Shown: positions 15,741 to 23,450 of the stretch, one piece after another
Layout: each line of letters begins with the position of its first letter
How positions within the stretch are numbered: the first letter of the stretch is position 1
DNA from: an uncultured Phascolarctobacterium sp.
Lineage (GTDB): Bacteria; Bacillota; Negativicutes; Acidaminococcales; Acidaminococcaceae
Assembly: GCA_949285135.1 (NCBI GenBank)
Contig: CASDXO010000010.1
Location: forward strand, 1-49,414
Length of the DNA: 49,414 nt
Direction of reading: 5' to 3'
The notes under the pieces: model-generated
What the model saw: the letters and a program-made list of their open reading frames with translations, nothing else
Told to the model about the DNA's origin: nothing
Database searches by the model: none
Program-made: the position numbers and the translations under genes

Positions 15741-17621
15741 ATGAAAAGGCGTTTGAAGTATGGAGTTATGGCCAGTATCGTAGCTATTGGTATGCTGGGC
15801 ACGACTGCTGCCTGGGCGGCAAACAGCGGGGGAAGCGTAATTCAAAATAATAATATATGGGCGTATGTTGGTACCAAAGCTCAGGGAAGTAATGTTCATG
15901 TGGATTCTGCATTTAATAATCCTGATGTTAAACAGATTATTGGTGGTCATGCGCAAAGTGGAAATGTAAGTTCTAATACCGTTAATATTGCTGGTGGTGA
16001 TTTTACTGGTTTCACTATGATTACCGGCGGAGCGACAATGAGTGGTGGCGCTAATGCTAATACAGTAAATATTACTGGAGGGAAGATAACTTTAGATCCA
16101 GGAAGTGGATTTATTTCTGGTGGGTATAGCAACAGTGGTGATGTTAAGAATAATAAAGTCACTATTAGCGGAGGTACGATTGATGGTACAGTTTACGGTG
16201 GGTATATTGCACCGATGGCTGGGAAAGGAAACATTAGTGATAATACCGTAACAATAAGCGGTAGTGCTGATGTTTCGGAAGTATATTTTTACGGAGGACT
16301 TTTGACAAACGATATTAAGGTTACTAATAACAAACTGGTCATTGATAACTGGAGCGGCTCGGCACTGAAAGCAGAAAACTTCGACAGCATAGATTTTAAA
16401 AATATGCAATGGAAAGATGGCGGAACAGTTCTTACTCTTACCGAGGCTGAGGACGGAAGCCTGAAGAATACGAAAATTAATCTTCTCAGTCTGGCAGGCG
16501 GCGCAAAACCGGCTGTAAACCAAAGTATGTATATTATTAAAGGTGAGTCATATGGATTTCCTGCAGATTTAGGTATAAAGGAAGATAATGTTTATGTCAG
16601 CGAAGATTTCAGCGCCGGAGTGGCTTTGGTTGGTTCAGGCACAGTTAGTGTAGAATCTGACGGCAGTGCACTTAAATATACCATCAGCAGCCTGATGCAG
16701 AACTCGCAGACACATCTGGTAGCTCAAAATCATGCGGTAGCGGCAGCATTTGTCAATCAGGGGACTGACCTTATCTCCGACAGTCTGGACACTCTGAGTC
16801 GGGACGACAAATACGGCATTAAAACCTTTGCTGTCGTACATGGCAACCACAGCAAATACGATGTCAACAGCGATCTAAAAATCAATGGCTGGAGCGGCAT
16901 CGTCGGTGTCGGCAGCGAAAAAGACATCGGCAACGGCGATTTCGGCTGGGGAGTATTCTTTGAGAACGGCAGCGGCACCTACAGAACGTATAACAGTTTC
17001 AACGGCGACTTCTTCCGCGGCGACGGTAATGTAGTCTACAACGGCGGCGGTATCGCAGCCCGTTTTGAGCAGGACAACGGCGTCTATACAGAAGGAAGCC
17101 TGAGAGCCGGCCTGCTGAAAAATGAAATGAAAGATGCATTGAGAGACGGAGCAGGCAACAGCTATGGCTATAAATCTGAAAGCACCTATTATGGAGCCCA
17201 TATCGGCGTAGGAAAAGTAATCAGACTGGACGCAGCAAAAGACCTTGATATTTACGGTAAATTCTTCCACACCTATACAGATGGGGATACTTTCACTGTA
17301 GCCGGCGATAAATTTGACCTTGACAGCATAACCAGCGACAGGCTGAGGATTGGTGCAAGGCTGACGACGAATAAAGAAAACAAACTCAGCACCTATTACG
17401 GACTGGCATATGAATACGAATTTAACGGCGATGCCGACATGAGGGTAGAAAATATGAGTACGCCGCAGCAGAGCCTGAAAGGCAGCAGCTACATGGCGGA
17501 AATAGGCATGAACTACCAGCCGAGCAGTGATTCACCCTGGAGCTTTGACGTAAGTATGCGCGGCTACACAGGCCAGCGGGAAGGGTTCAGCGGTAATGTG
17601 CAGGCTGTATACAGCTTCTGA
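15741..17621 (+). CDS. Autotransporter, short passenger paralogue
   Basis: A 626-residue autotransporter. The signal peptide is cleaved near Ala26 (AAWA-ANSGG), and the mature N-terminus NSGG is shared with the neighbour at 12920. The passenger is only about 300 residues with the same NTVNI-x-GG and GGTIDGTVYGGY repeats, ending in NKLVIDNWSG. The barrel (about 331-626, from AVAAAFVNQGTDLISD to VQAVYSF) is very similar to that of the autotransporter at 29039 and less so to the one at 12920. GGGGGTG precedes the ATG. The 240-base gap upstream is AT-rich with no convincing -35/-10 pair, and it contains only a few ATATATGAATA-like words. Confidence 0.92.
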   Translation: MKRRLKYGVMASIVAIGMLGTTAAWAANSGGSVIQNNNIWAYVGTKAQGSNVHVDSAFNNPDVKQIIGGHAQSGNVSSNTVNIAGGDFTGFTMITGGATMSGGANANTVNITGGKITLDPGSGFISGGYSNSGDVKNNKVTISGGTIDGTVYGGYIAPMAGKGNISDNTVTISGSADVSEVYFYGGLLTNDIKVTNNKLVIDNWSGSALKAENFDSIDFKNMQWKDGGTVLTLTEAEDGSLKNTKINLLSLAGGAKPAVNQSMYIIKGESYGFPADLGIKEDNVYVSEDFSAGVALVGSGTVSVESDGSALKYTISSLMQNSQTHLVAQNHAVAAAFVNQGTDLISDSLDTLSRDDKYGIKTFAVVHGNHSKYDVNSDLKINGWSGIVGVGSEKDIGNGDFGWGVFFENGSGTYRTYNSFNGDFFRGDGNVVYNGGGIAARFEQDNGVYTEGSLRAGLLKNEMKDALRDGAGNSYGYKSESTYYGAHIGVGKVIRLDAAKDLDIYGKFFHTYTDGDTFTVAGDKFDLDSITSDRLRIGARLTTNKENKLSTYYGLAYEYEFNGDADMRVENMSTPQQSLKGSSYMAEIGMNYQPSSDSPWSFDVSMRGYTGQREGFSGNVQAVYSF

Positions 17622-17640
17622 ATAAAATAACGTGATTTAA

Positions 17641-17667
17641 AAAGCAGCCGGATTTCCGGCTGCTTTT
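17641..17667 (+). terminator. Terminator after the 15741 autotransporter
   Basis: An 11-bp stem AAAGCAGCCGG/CCGGCTGCTTT around ATTT, ending in TTTT. Confidence 0.92.
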
Positions 17668-17754
17668 GTGTTAGTAAAGCAGGTTTTTCCGGCTGCAACA
17701 AACGTAACAGACGTTAGCTTGATAAATATGAAAAAATTTTTTCAAAAGCTATAG

Positions 17755-17894
17755 ATGAATAATTGCTCATATGTTATAATATAGCCAAAGAACAGAAAAG
17801 CAGATTGTCGTATCAACCATATGTGAATGTTTACTCATATGTTGTGACAACTGCTAAAAAATTTTACAGTATATATGAATAACTGCTCATATAT
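17755..17894 (+). promoter_or_regulatory. Three ArsR/SmtB-like operators upstream of the metal ATPase
   Basis: Three related imperfect inverted repeats: ATGAATAATTGCTCAT (17755-17770), ATGTGAATGTTTACTCATAT (17821-17840) and ATGAATAACTGCTCAT (17875-17890, extended by ATAT on both sides). They match the ATGAA-x-TTCAT-type sites bound by metal-sensing ArsR/SmtB/CzrA repressors. The first lies just upstream of TATAAT (17775-17780) and would cover the promoter; the third lies directly before the ribosome binding site. A separate perfect 16-bp palindrome is at 17729-17744. No ArsR-family gene is adjacent. Confidence 0.7.
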
Positions 17895-17911
17895 AACAGG
17901 AGGTATGGAAG

Positions 17912-20182
17912 ATGACAAGCACAAGGCATCTGCATCAGGAATGCAGACAGCACAGCCACCAGCTGCAGGAGGCACATGGCTGTACCAAGGCACATGGCGG
18001 CCACGCTCATGGCTGCTGTTGCGGTGAGGTACAGAGCGAGATGCATGTACTGCCGCCCGAAGCTGCTGCTGCCGGCAGTATTAGCCGCACCTATCTGCTG
18101 CATGGACTGGGCTGCGCCAACTGCGGCGCAAAGATTGAAAGAGCGGTGGGTCAGCTGCCGGAGGTAAAAACTGCCGTGCTGATCTTTGCTACCAAAAAAC
18201 TGCAGCTGACGCTGCATGAAGATGTTAATCTGCTAACGGCTGTGCAGGCGGTGTGCGACAGCATTGAAGAAGGCATCCGCGTTGGTGAGCATACCGGCGG
18301 CGCTGCCGGAAAAAGTACTGCAAACGCAGAAGACAACCAGCAGGCTTTCCGTCGGCGTTCTCTGGCAGAGATTGTCTGCGGCGGCGTGCTGTTCATTGCT
18401 GCCGAATGGCTGGGCATAGTGCCTGAACAGTACCATCTGCCTGCGCTGCTTATTGCCTACATTGTTCTGGGCAGGCCCATTGTTGCTGCAGCGGTGCGCA
18501 GTCTGCTGAAAGGTCATGCCCTGGACGAAAACTTTCTCATGACAGTGGCAACACTGGGTGCCTTTGCCATCAACGCCTGGGAAGAAGCCGTAGGCGTCAT
18601 GCTCTTTTACCGGGTGGGCGAATATTTTGAGGAGCTGGCAGTGGAAAAAAGCCGCAGCCAGATTATGGAAGCAGTGGATTTACGTCCGGAAACAGTCAAT
18701 CTGCTGGCGGGCGATGATGTCGTAGTAATCGACGCTGCTGCTGCGCAGGCAGGCGACGTACTGCTGGTACGTGCAGGTGACCGCATTCCGCTGGACGGTG
18801 TTGTGGAAGAAGGCGAAAGCCTGCTGGATACTTCCGCTATTACAGGCGAACCGCTGCCTGTTGCCGTACATCGTGGCGATGCTGTAATGTCCGGCTGCGT
18901 GAATATCAGCGGCATGCTCAGACTGCGGGTGGAAAAAGTACTGGCGGAGTCCATGGTCTCCCGTATTCTGGTCTCCGTAGAAAAGGCTGCAGCCAGTAAG
19001 CCCCATATCGACCGGTTTATTACCCGCTTTGCCCGGGTTTACACTCCTGTGGTGGTAGGTATTGCGGCGCTGACGGCACTGGTGCCTTCGCTTTTGACGG
19101 GTAACTGGCAATACTGGGTTTATACGGCGCTGACCTTTCTGGTTATCAGCTGTCCCTGTGCGCTGGTGCTCAGCGTACCTCTGGCCTTTTTCAGCGGTAT
19201 CGGCGCGGCTTCCAAGCGCGGCATATTGTTTAAAGGCGGCATCGTTATCGAGGCGTTAAAGAACGTGGCAGCAGTAGTGCTGGATAAAACGGGCACCGTT
19301 ACCAAAGGCAAATTTGCGGTGCACAGTATTTTGCCGGCAGAAGGCATTACCGAGACCAGACTGCTGCAGCTGTGTGCCAGTGCCGAACAGGCCTCAGTGC
19401 ATCCCATTGCCGTCAGCATTATTGAAGAAGCCCGCCGCCGCGGTCTGGAGCTGCATCAGCCGGAAGGCTTTCGTGAGATTGCGGGCGAGGGGCTGGCGGT
19501 AAGCTGTGGTACGGATAAACTGCTGTGCGGCAACAGAAAGCTGCTGCAGCGCTATGGAGTCAGCAATATTCCCGCTGAAGAAAGCGACTGCGGCAGCGAA
19601 GTACTGATTGCTGCTGACGGCACTTATCTGGGACGTATCTTGGTCAGTGATACTCTGAAAGAGGATGCGGTGGACGCAGTGCAAAAGCTGCGGCAGCAGA
19701 AATTAGCCGTAGTTATGCTTACCGGTGACAGCGAGCAGGAAGCGCAGGCCGTGGCAAAGCGGGCAGGCATCAGCGAAGCACACGGCAGGCTGCTGCCTCA
19801 GGATAAATTTACTCAGCTGCAGCGGCTGCGTGAAAAATATGGGCCTGTAATGTTTGTCGGCGACGGCATTAATGACGCACCGGTGCTGGCGGGTGCAGAT
19901 GTTGGTGCAGCTATGGGCAGCGGCGCAGATGCAGCGATTGAAGCGGCCGATGTGGTTTTTATGAAATCGGAAATGCGTGCCGTGCCTCAGGCGGTGGATA
20001 TTGCCCGCAGTACGGCGGCAGTGGCCTGGCAGAATGTGATTTTTGCTCTGGCAGTTAAGGCTGTTATCATGGCGGCTGGCGTTTTGGGCTATGCGTCCAT
20101 GTGGGCGGCTGTCTTTGCCGACAGCGGCGTAGCGCTGCTGTGTGTGCTCAATTCTGTCAGACTTTTATATATGCATAAATAG
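17912..20182 (+). CDS. cadA: Heavy-metal P-type ATPase, Zn/Cd/Pb (CadA/ZntA) type
   Basis: A 756-residue P1B ATPase that exports divalent heavy metals. The N-terminus (1-40) is rich in His and Cys (HLHQE, HGGHAHGCCCG), an extra metal-binding tail. An HMA domain follows with GLGCANCG (Cys68, Cys71). The translocation motif CPC is at 414-416 (ISCPCALV), the phosphorylated Asp458 lies in DKTGTVTKG, the actuator motif is TGEP and the hinge is GDGINDAP. The single CPC with downstream features such as DSGVALL fits Zn/Cd/Pb rather than Cu transport. AGGAGGT supports the ATG. The three ArsR/SmtB-like operators predict induction by excess metal. Confidence 0.94.
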   Translation: MTSTRHLHQECRQHSHQLQEAHGCTKAHGGHAHGCCCGEVQSEMHVLPPEAAAAGSISRTYLLHGLGCANCGAKIERAVGQLPEVKTAVLIFATKKLQLTLHEDVNLLTAVQAVCDSIEEGIRVGEHTGGAAGKSTANAEDNQQAFRRRSLAEIVCGGVLFIAAEWLGIVPEQYHLPALLIAYIVLGRPIVAAAVRSLLKGHALDENFLMTVATLGAFAINAWEEAVGVMLFYRVGEYFEELAVEKSRSQIMEAVDLRPETVNLLAGDDVVVIDAAAAQAGDVLLVRAGDRIPLDGVVEEGESLLDTSAITGEPLPVAVHRGDAVMSGCVNISGMLRLRVEKVLAESMVSRILVSVEKAAASKPHIDRFITRFARVYTPVVVGIAALTALVPSLLTGNWQYWVYTALTFLVISCPCALVLSVPLAFFSGIGAASKRGILFKGGIVIEALKNVAAVVLDKTGTVTKGKFAVHSILPAEGITETRLLQLCASAEQASVHPIAVSIIEEARRRGLELHQPEGFREIAGEGLAVSCGTDKLLCGNRKLLQRYGVSNIPAEESDCGSEVLIAADGTYLGRILVSDTLKEDAVDAVQKLRQQKLAVVMLTGDSEQEAQAVAKRAGISEAHGRLLPQDKFTQLQRLREKYGPVMFVGDGINDAPVLAGADVGAAMGSGADAAIEAADVVFMKSEMRAVPQAVDIARSTAAVAWQNVIFALAVKAVIMAAGVLGYASMWAAVFADSGVALLCVLNSVRLLYMHK

Positions 20183-20197
20183 GATCATGCTTTTTAT

Positions 20198-20224
20198 GGC
20201 GCGGCATTTTTGCCGCGCCTTTTT
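20198..20224 (+). terminator. Terminator after cadA
   Basis: A perfect 9-bp stem GGCGCGGCA/TGCCGCGCC around TTTT, followed by T5. Confidence 0.95.
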
Positions 20225-20295
20225 ACTTGCTGCCCGGCAATTAAGCATAAGCATACATATTTATCAGGTGAAGTATTACTAACTTTAAAAAAGAG

Positions 20296-20369
20296 TTAGC
20301 TAAAACTAAAATTTTCGTTGACAAAATAATCAGCGAATGCTATATTTTACATGAGTTACCAAATGCTAA
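20296..20369 (+). promoter_or_regulatory. feoA promoter flanked by two DtxR-like boxes
   Basis: TTGACA (20318-20323) and TATATT (20341-20346) with a 17-base spacer. TTAGCTAAAACTAA (20296-20309) lies before the -35 and TTACCAAATGCTAA (20356-20369) just after the -10. Both fit TTAG-N6-CTAA (the second with one mismatch), which resembles the inverted repeats of DtxR/IdeR/MntR metal-dependent repressors. Iron repression is inferred. Confidence 0.7.
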
Positions 20370-20397
20370 CTACAAGCTGAAAGGGCAGGAGAAATAT

Positions 20398-20610
20398 ATG
20401 AATTTAAACGATGCTTTGGAAGGCCGGGAGTATATCATCCGTGAAGTAGTTACCGGCGATGAAGAGGTAGATGCCTTTCTGCTGTCGTTGGGCTGCTACA
20501 GCGGCGAGCCGATTACCGTTATCTCGCATCTGAAAGGCGGCTGCATTATCTCCGTCAAGGATGGCAGATATACCATCGACAAAGAGCTGGCAGAAACAAT
20601 CCTTATTTAA
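20398..20610 (+). CDS. feoA: FeoA family protein
   Basis: A 70-residue SH3-like protein of standard FeoA length, with the family pattern LGCYSGEPITVISHLKGG. FeoA associates with FeoB and supports ferrous iron uptake. GCAGGAGA precedes the ATG by 7 bases. It is separated from feoB by 99 bases that contain a terminator-like hairpin and a third metal-repressor box, so feoB may have additional control. Confidence 0.92.
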   Translation: MNLNDALEGREYIIREVVTGDEEVDAFLLSLGCYSGEPITVISHLKGGCIISVKDGRYTIDKELAETILI

Positions 20611-20613
20611 GAT

Positions 20614-20640
20614 AAAGGGCTGATACAGCCTTTTATTTTT
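20614..20640 (+). terminator. Terminator between feoA and feoB
   Basis: A 9-bp stem AAAGGGCTG/CAGCCTTTT (one G-U pair), an ATA loop and an ATTTTT tail. Probably partial, reducing read-through into feoB. Confidence 0.7.
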
Positions 20641-20649
20641 AACCCATAG

Positions 20650-20663
20650 TTAGCTTAAGCTAA
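20650..20663 (+). promoter_or_regulatory. Third DtxR-like box, upstream of feoB
   Basis: TTAGCTTAAGCTAA is a perfect 14-base palindrome with the same TTAG-N6-CTAA shape as the feoA sites, 47 bases before the feoB start. Confidence 0.7.
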
Positions 20664-20709
20664 TTTTTAGCTGAAATATCAGGAGCAGGTATCTGAAGGA
20701 GGAGTTAGA

Positions 20710-22713
20710 ATGAAAATTGCACTGACAGGCAATCCCAACAGCGGCAAGACGACCATGTATAACGCGCTGACGGGCAGACACGAGCGAGTAGGCAACTGGG
20801 CGGGCGTTACCGTCGATAAGAGAGAGGCTTATGTGGAAAAGAAATACTATGCGGGACCGGAAACACTGGTAGCAGTCGATTTGCCGGGCGCTTATTCCAT
20901 GTCGCCTTTTACCTCGGAAGAAAGTATTACCAGCGGTTATGTGCGGCACGAAGCACCAGATGTTATTGTCAATATTGTGGACGCAACCAATCTGAGCCGC
21001 AGCCTGTTTTTTACCACGCAGCTTCTGGAGCTGGGCATTCCTGTGGTAGTGGCGCTGAACAAGTTCGATATCAACGATAAGAAAGAAACCCGCATCGACG
21101 TGGAAAAACTTTCTGCCAGACTGGGCTGTCCGGTCATCAAGACTGTGTCCACGGAAGGTGCGGGTCTGGCAGAGGTTGTCAGAGCTGCCGTTGCACAGCA
21201 TGGTGCTGTTCAGAAAGCACCTTATGTGCAGGGCGATATCGACCTGCTGGATAAAGAAGTGGTAACAGAAGCCGACAGAAAGCGCTTCGCCTTTGTCAGC
21301 AGAATTGTGGCCGAGGTGGAAACGCGCAAGGTATTAACAAAAGAAAAGAACAGTCAGGACACTATTGATGCAGTACTGACCAATAAATTTCTGGGCATTC
21401 CTATTTTTGCCCTCATCATGTATTTTGTTTTTGATGTTTCTCAGGCCAGCTTCGGCCCCATGCTGGCAGATGTACTGGTAGGCTGGATTGAAGGTTTTCA
21501 GGAAATTGTAGCTGCCGCTGTGGAAAACAGCTCGCCGCTGCTGCAGGCACTGCTGGTTGACGGCATTATCGGTGGTGTAGGCGCAGTTGTAGGCTTTTTG
21601 CCTCTGGTTATGGTGATGTATTTCTTAATCGCCCTGCTGGAAGACTGCGGTTACATGGCCCGTGTCAGCGTAGTGCTGGACCCCATCTTCAAAAAAGTAG
21701 GTTTGTCCGGCAAATCTGTTATTCCCTTCGTAATTGCTACCGGCTGCGGCATTCCGGCCATTATGGCCTGCCGTACTATCCGCAACGAGCGTGAACGCCG
21801 GGCAACTGCCATGCTGGCAACCTTTATGCCCTGCGGCGCCAAACTGCCGGTTATTGCGCTCTTTACCGGCGTCTTCTTCCAGGAAAATGCCTGGATAGGC
21901 ACATCCATGTACTTTATGGGCATTGCCCTGATCTTCTTCGGCGCGCTGCTGATTAATAAGATTGTAGGCTATAAGAGCAGACGTTCCTTCTTCATCATGG
22001 AGCTGCCGGAATATAAGCTGCCCAGCATTAAACGTGCCTTTATGGCCATGTGCTCCCGCGGCTGGGCGTACATCGTAAAAGCCAGCACCATCATCCTGCT
22101 GTGCAATACTGCCGTGCAGGTTATGCAGACCTTTAACTGGAATTTCGAGGTGGTGGAAGAAGGGCTGGAAAGCACTTCCATCCTGGCATCCATTGCCCAT
22201 CCTTTCTCCCTGCTGCTGATTCCTTTGGGCTTTGGTGTATGGCAGCTGGCAGCGGCGGCTGTTACCGGCTTTATTGCCAAAGAAAATGTAGTAGGCACTC
22301 TGGCTGTTGTTTATGGTGTTACTAATTTTATTGACCCGGAAGAACTGGAACTGGTTGGCGGTGCCAGCGATGTTGCTGCCATGTTCGGACTTACGTCTGT
22401 GGCGGCACTGGCTTATCTGATGTTCAACCTGTTTACACCTCCCTGCTTTGCGGCACTGGGCGCTATGCGTTCCGAACTTGCCAGCACCAGGTGGCTGCTG
22501 GGCGCTATCGGATTGCAGCTGGGCGTAGGCTATACCATTGCTTTCGTAGTTTATCAGGCAGGTACGCTGCTGACAGAAGGCACTCTGGGAACAGGTTTTG
22601 TGCCTGGTCTGATTGTGGTAGCGTTAATTGCGGCCTATATTATGCATCTGATCCATCGTGCTGATAAAGAGGTGCAGAAGGAATACGCTCTGGGCGCTTC
22701 TTCCGCACGCTGA
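20710..22713 (+). CDS. feoB: Ferrous iron transport protein FeoB
   Basis: A 667-residue inner-membrane iron(II) transporter with a cytosolic N-terminal G domain. G1 is GNPNSGKT (7-14), G3 is DLPGAYSMSP and G4 is NKFD. The membrane domain includes the core motifs MARVSVVLDPIFKKVGLSGK and CGIPAIMACRTI, and the second half has FMPCGAKLPV. The length is slightly short of the E. coli protein but normal for Firmicutes. It takes up Fe2+, a key metal for the Fe-S-rich hydrogenase locus at 32-40 kb. GAAGGAGG lies 8-10 bases before the ATG. A small Cys-rich partner gene follows 41 bases later. Confidence 0.96.
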   Translation: MKIALTGNPNSGKTTMYNALTGRHERVGNWAGVTVDKREAYVEKKYYAGPETLVAVDLPGAYSMSPFTSEESITSGYVRHEAPDVIVNIVDATNLSRSLFFTTQLLELGIPVVVALNKFDINDKKETRIDVEKLSARLGCPVIKTVSTEGAGLAEVVRAAVAQHGAVQKAPYVQGDIDLLDKEVVTEADRKRFAFVSRIVAEVETRKVLTKEKNSQDTIDAVLTNKFLGIPIFALIMYFVFDVSQASFGPMLADVLVGWIEGFQEIVAAAVENSSPLLQALLVDGIIGGVGAVVGFLPLVMVMYFLIALLEDCGYMARVSVVLDPIFKKVGLSGKSVIPFVIATGCGIPAIMACRTIRNERERRATAMLATFMPCGAKLPVIALFTGVFFQENAWIGTSMYFMGIALIFFGALLINKIVGYKSRRSFFIMELPEYKLPSIKRAFMAMCSRGWAYIVKASTIILLCNTAVQVMQTFNWNFEVVEEGLESTSILASIAHPFSLLLIPLGFGVWQLAAAAVTGFIAKENVVGTLAVVYGVTNFIDPEELELVGGASDVAAMFGLTSVAALAYLMFNLFTPPCFAALGAMRSELASTRWLLGAIGLQLGVGYTIAFVVYQAGTLLTEGTLGTGFVPGLIVVALIAAYIMHLIHRADKEVQKEYALGASSAR

Positions 22714-22754
22714 AAGCAGATTTACGGGGTTGATCTGTCAAAGGAGGACAGCAA

Positions 22755-22907
22755 ATGAACGATATCATTGTTGCCGGCGTTATCATCGCCATCCTGCTGA
22801 TGGCGGTCAGATATCTGCATAAGGCGAAGAAAAACGGCGTTAAATGTGTGGGCTGCCCGGCAGCAAAAGGCTGTGCGGCAGAATGCAAAGGAAATAGTAA
22901 GAAATAG
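22755..22907 (+). CDS. FeoB-associated Cys-rich membrane protein
   Basis: A 50-residue protein behind GGAGG. It has one N-terminal transmembrane helix (IIVAGVIIAILLMAVRYL), then a basic stretch and a short cytosolic tail with four cysteines (KCVGCPAAKGCAAECKG). This is the layout of the small FeoB-associated Cys-rich proteins found right after feoB in Firmicutes and Bacteroidetes. Its exact role is unknown; it may assist iron delivery or sense redox state. Confidence 0.88.
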   Translation: MNDIIVAGVIIAILLMAVRYLHKAKKNGVKCVGCPAAKGCAAECKGNSKK

Positions 22908-22910
22908 TAT

Positions 22911-23130
22911 TACACCTTTTTAGGCGAAAAAGGTGTAGCCAAAAACGCTTGCCGGCTCACCCGCCGTCTGCGGCATGGAGTACGCAGTTTACTCTTAGCA
23001 TGAGATTGAGTAAGAAACATACGGAGGGATTGGGCTCAAAAGAATGAGTATGAACGATAAAGTATAAAAAGGTATTATAATAAATACAAAGCGAAACAGT
23101 GTATATGTTTTTCGCCTGAAAAAAGGTGTA
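22911..23130. repeat. 220-bp segment with inverted terminal sequences, MITE-like
   Basis: The left end (22911-22937) is itself a perfect hairpin: TACACCTTTTT, loop AGGCG, AAAAAGGTGTA. The right end (23108-23130) is nearly the reverse complement of the left end (TTTTTCGCCT, then an A run and GGTGTA, with two extra bases). Between them lie about 170 bases without an ORF. The segment sits between the feo operon and the valS T-box. It could be a small non-autonomous mobile element or two related terminator-like hairpins. Confidence 0.45.
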
Positions 23131-23146
23131 TTTCAAATATCTGCCC

Positions 23147-23176
23147 TTGACATTCCCCTGTACTGCTTGCTAATAT
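23147..23176 (+). promoter_or_regulatory. Promoter of the valS T-box transcript
   Basis: TTGACA (23147-23152) and TAATAT (23171-23176) with an 18-base spacer, about 25 bases before stem I of the T-box. Confidence 0.75.
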
Positions 23177-23201
23177 ATAAGGTATAGTAAAATATGGTAA
23201 A

Positions 23202-23424
23202 GGCTATGAAGGGGAGTCTTCCTGGAGGCGGAGCCCAAGAGAAGCGGCGGTTGGTGCAAGCCGTGCAAGGCGTCAGGATCTGTAGCCCCGGAGCAGTCCG
23301 GCTGAAACAGCAGTAGGCCGGAACGAGTCGCGCCCGTTACGCGCTTTGAGTGCTTCGCTTTGTGCGGAGAAAATAGGTGGTACCGCGATAATTCGTCCTG
23401 TTCGATTTGAACAGGACTTTTTTT
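23202..23424 (+). ncRNA. T-box leader of valS
   Basis: Stem I is closed by GGCTA (23202-23206) and TAGCC (23283-23287). A GTC valine codon at 23272-23274 on its 3' side is a plausible specifier. The conserved T-box sequence AGGTGGTACCGCG is at 23375-23387, followed by a terminator with a 9-bp stem GTCCTGTTC/GAACAGGAC (23395-23417) and T7. Uncharged tRNA-Val would pair with the specifier and the T-box bulge and allow read-through into valS. The T-box call is firm; the specifier position is tentative. Confidence 0.93.
23395..23424 (+). terminator. T-box-controlled terminator before valS
   Basis: A 9-bp stem (23395-23403 with 23409-23417), a GATTT loop and a T7 tail. Its left arm overlaps the sequence expected to form the antiterminator with the T-box. 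Confidence 0.92.
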
Positions 23425-23450
23425 ATTTCAGTTTTGAGGAGGATTTGTAA

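Noticed and set aside
20690..20712. Start of feoB inside a longer upstream frame
   Set aside because: GAAGGAGG and the GNPNSGKT motif at residue 7 fix the ATG at 20710.
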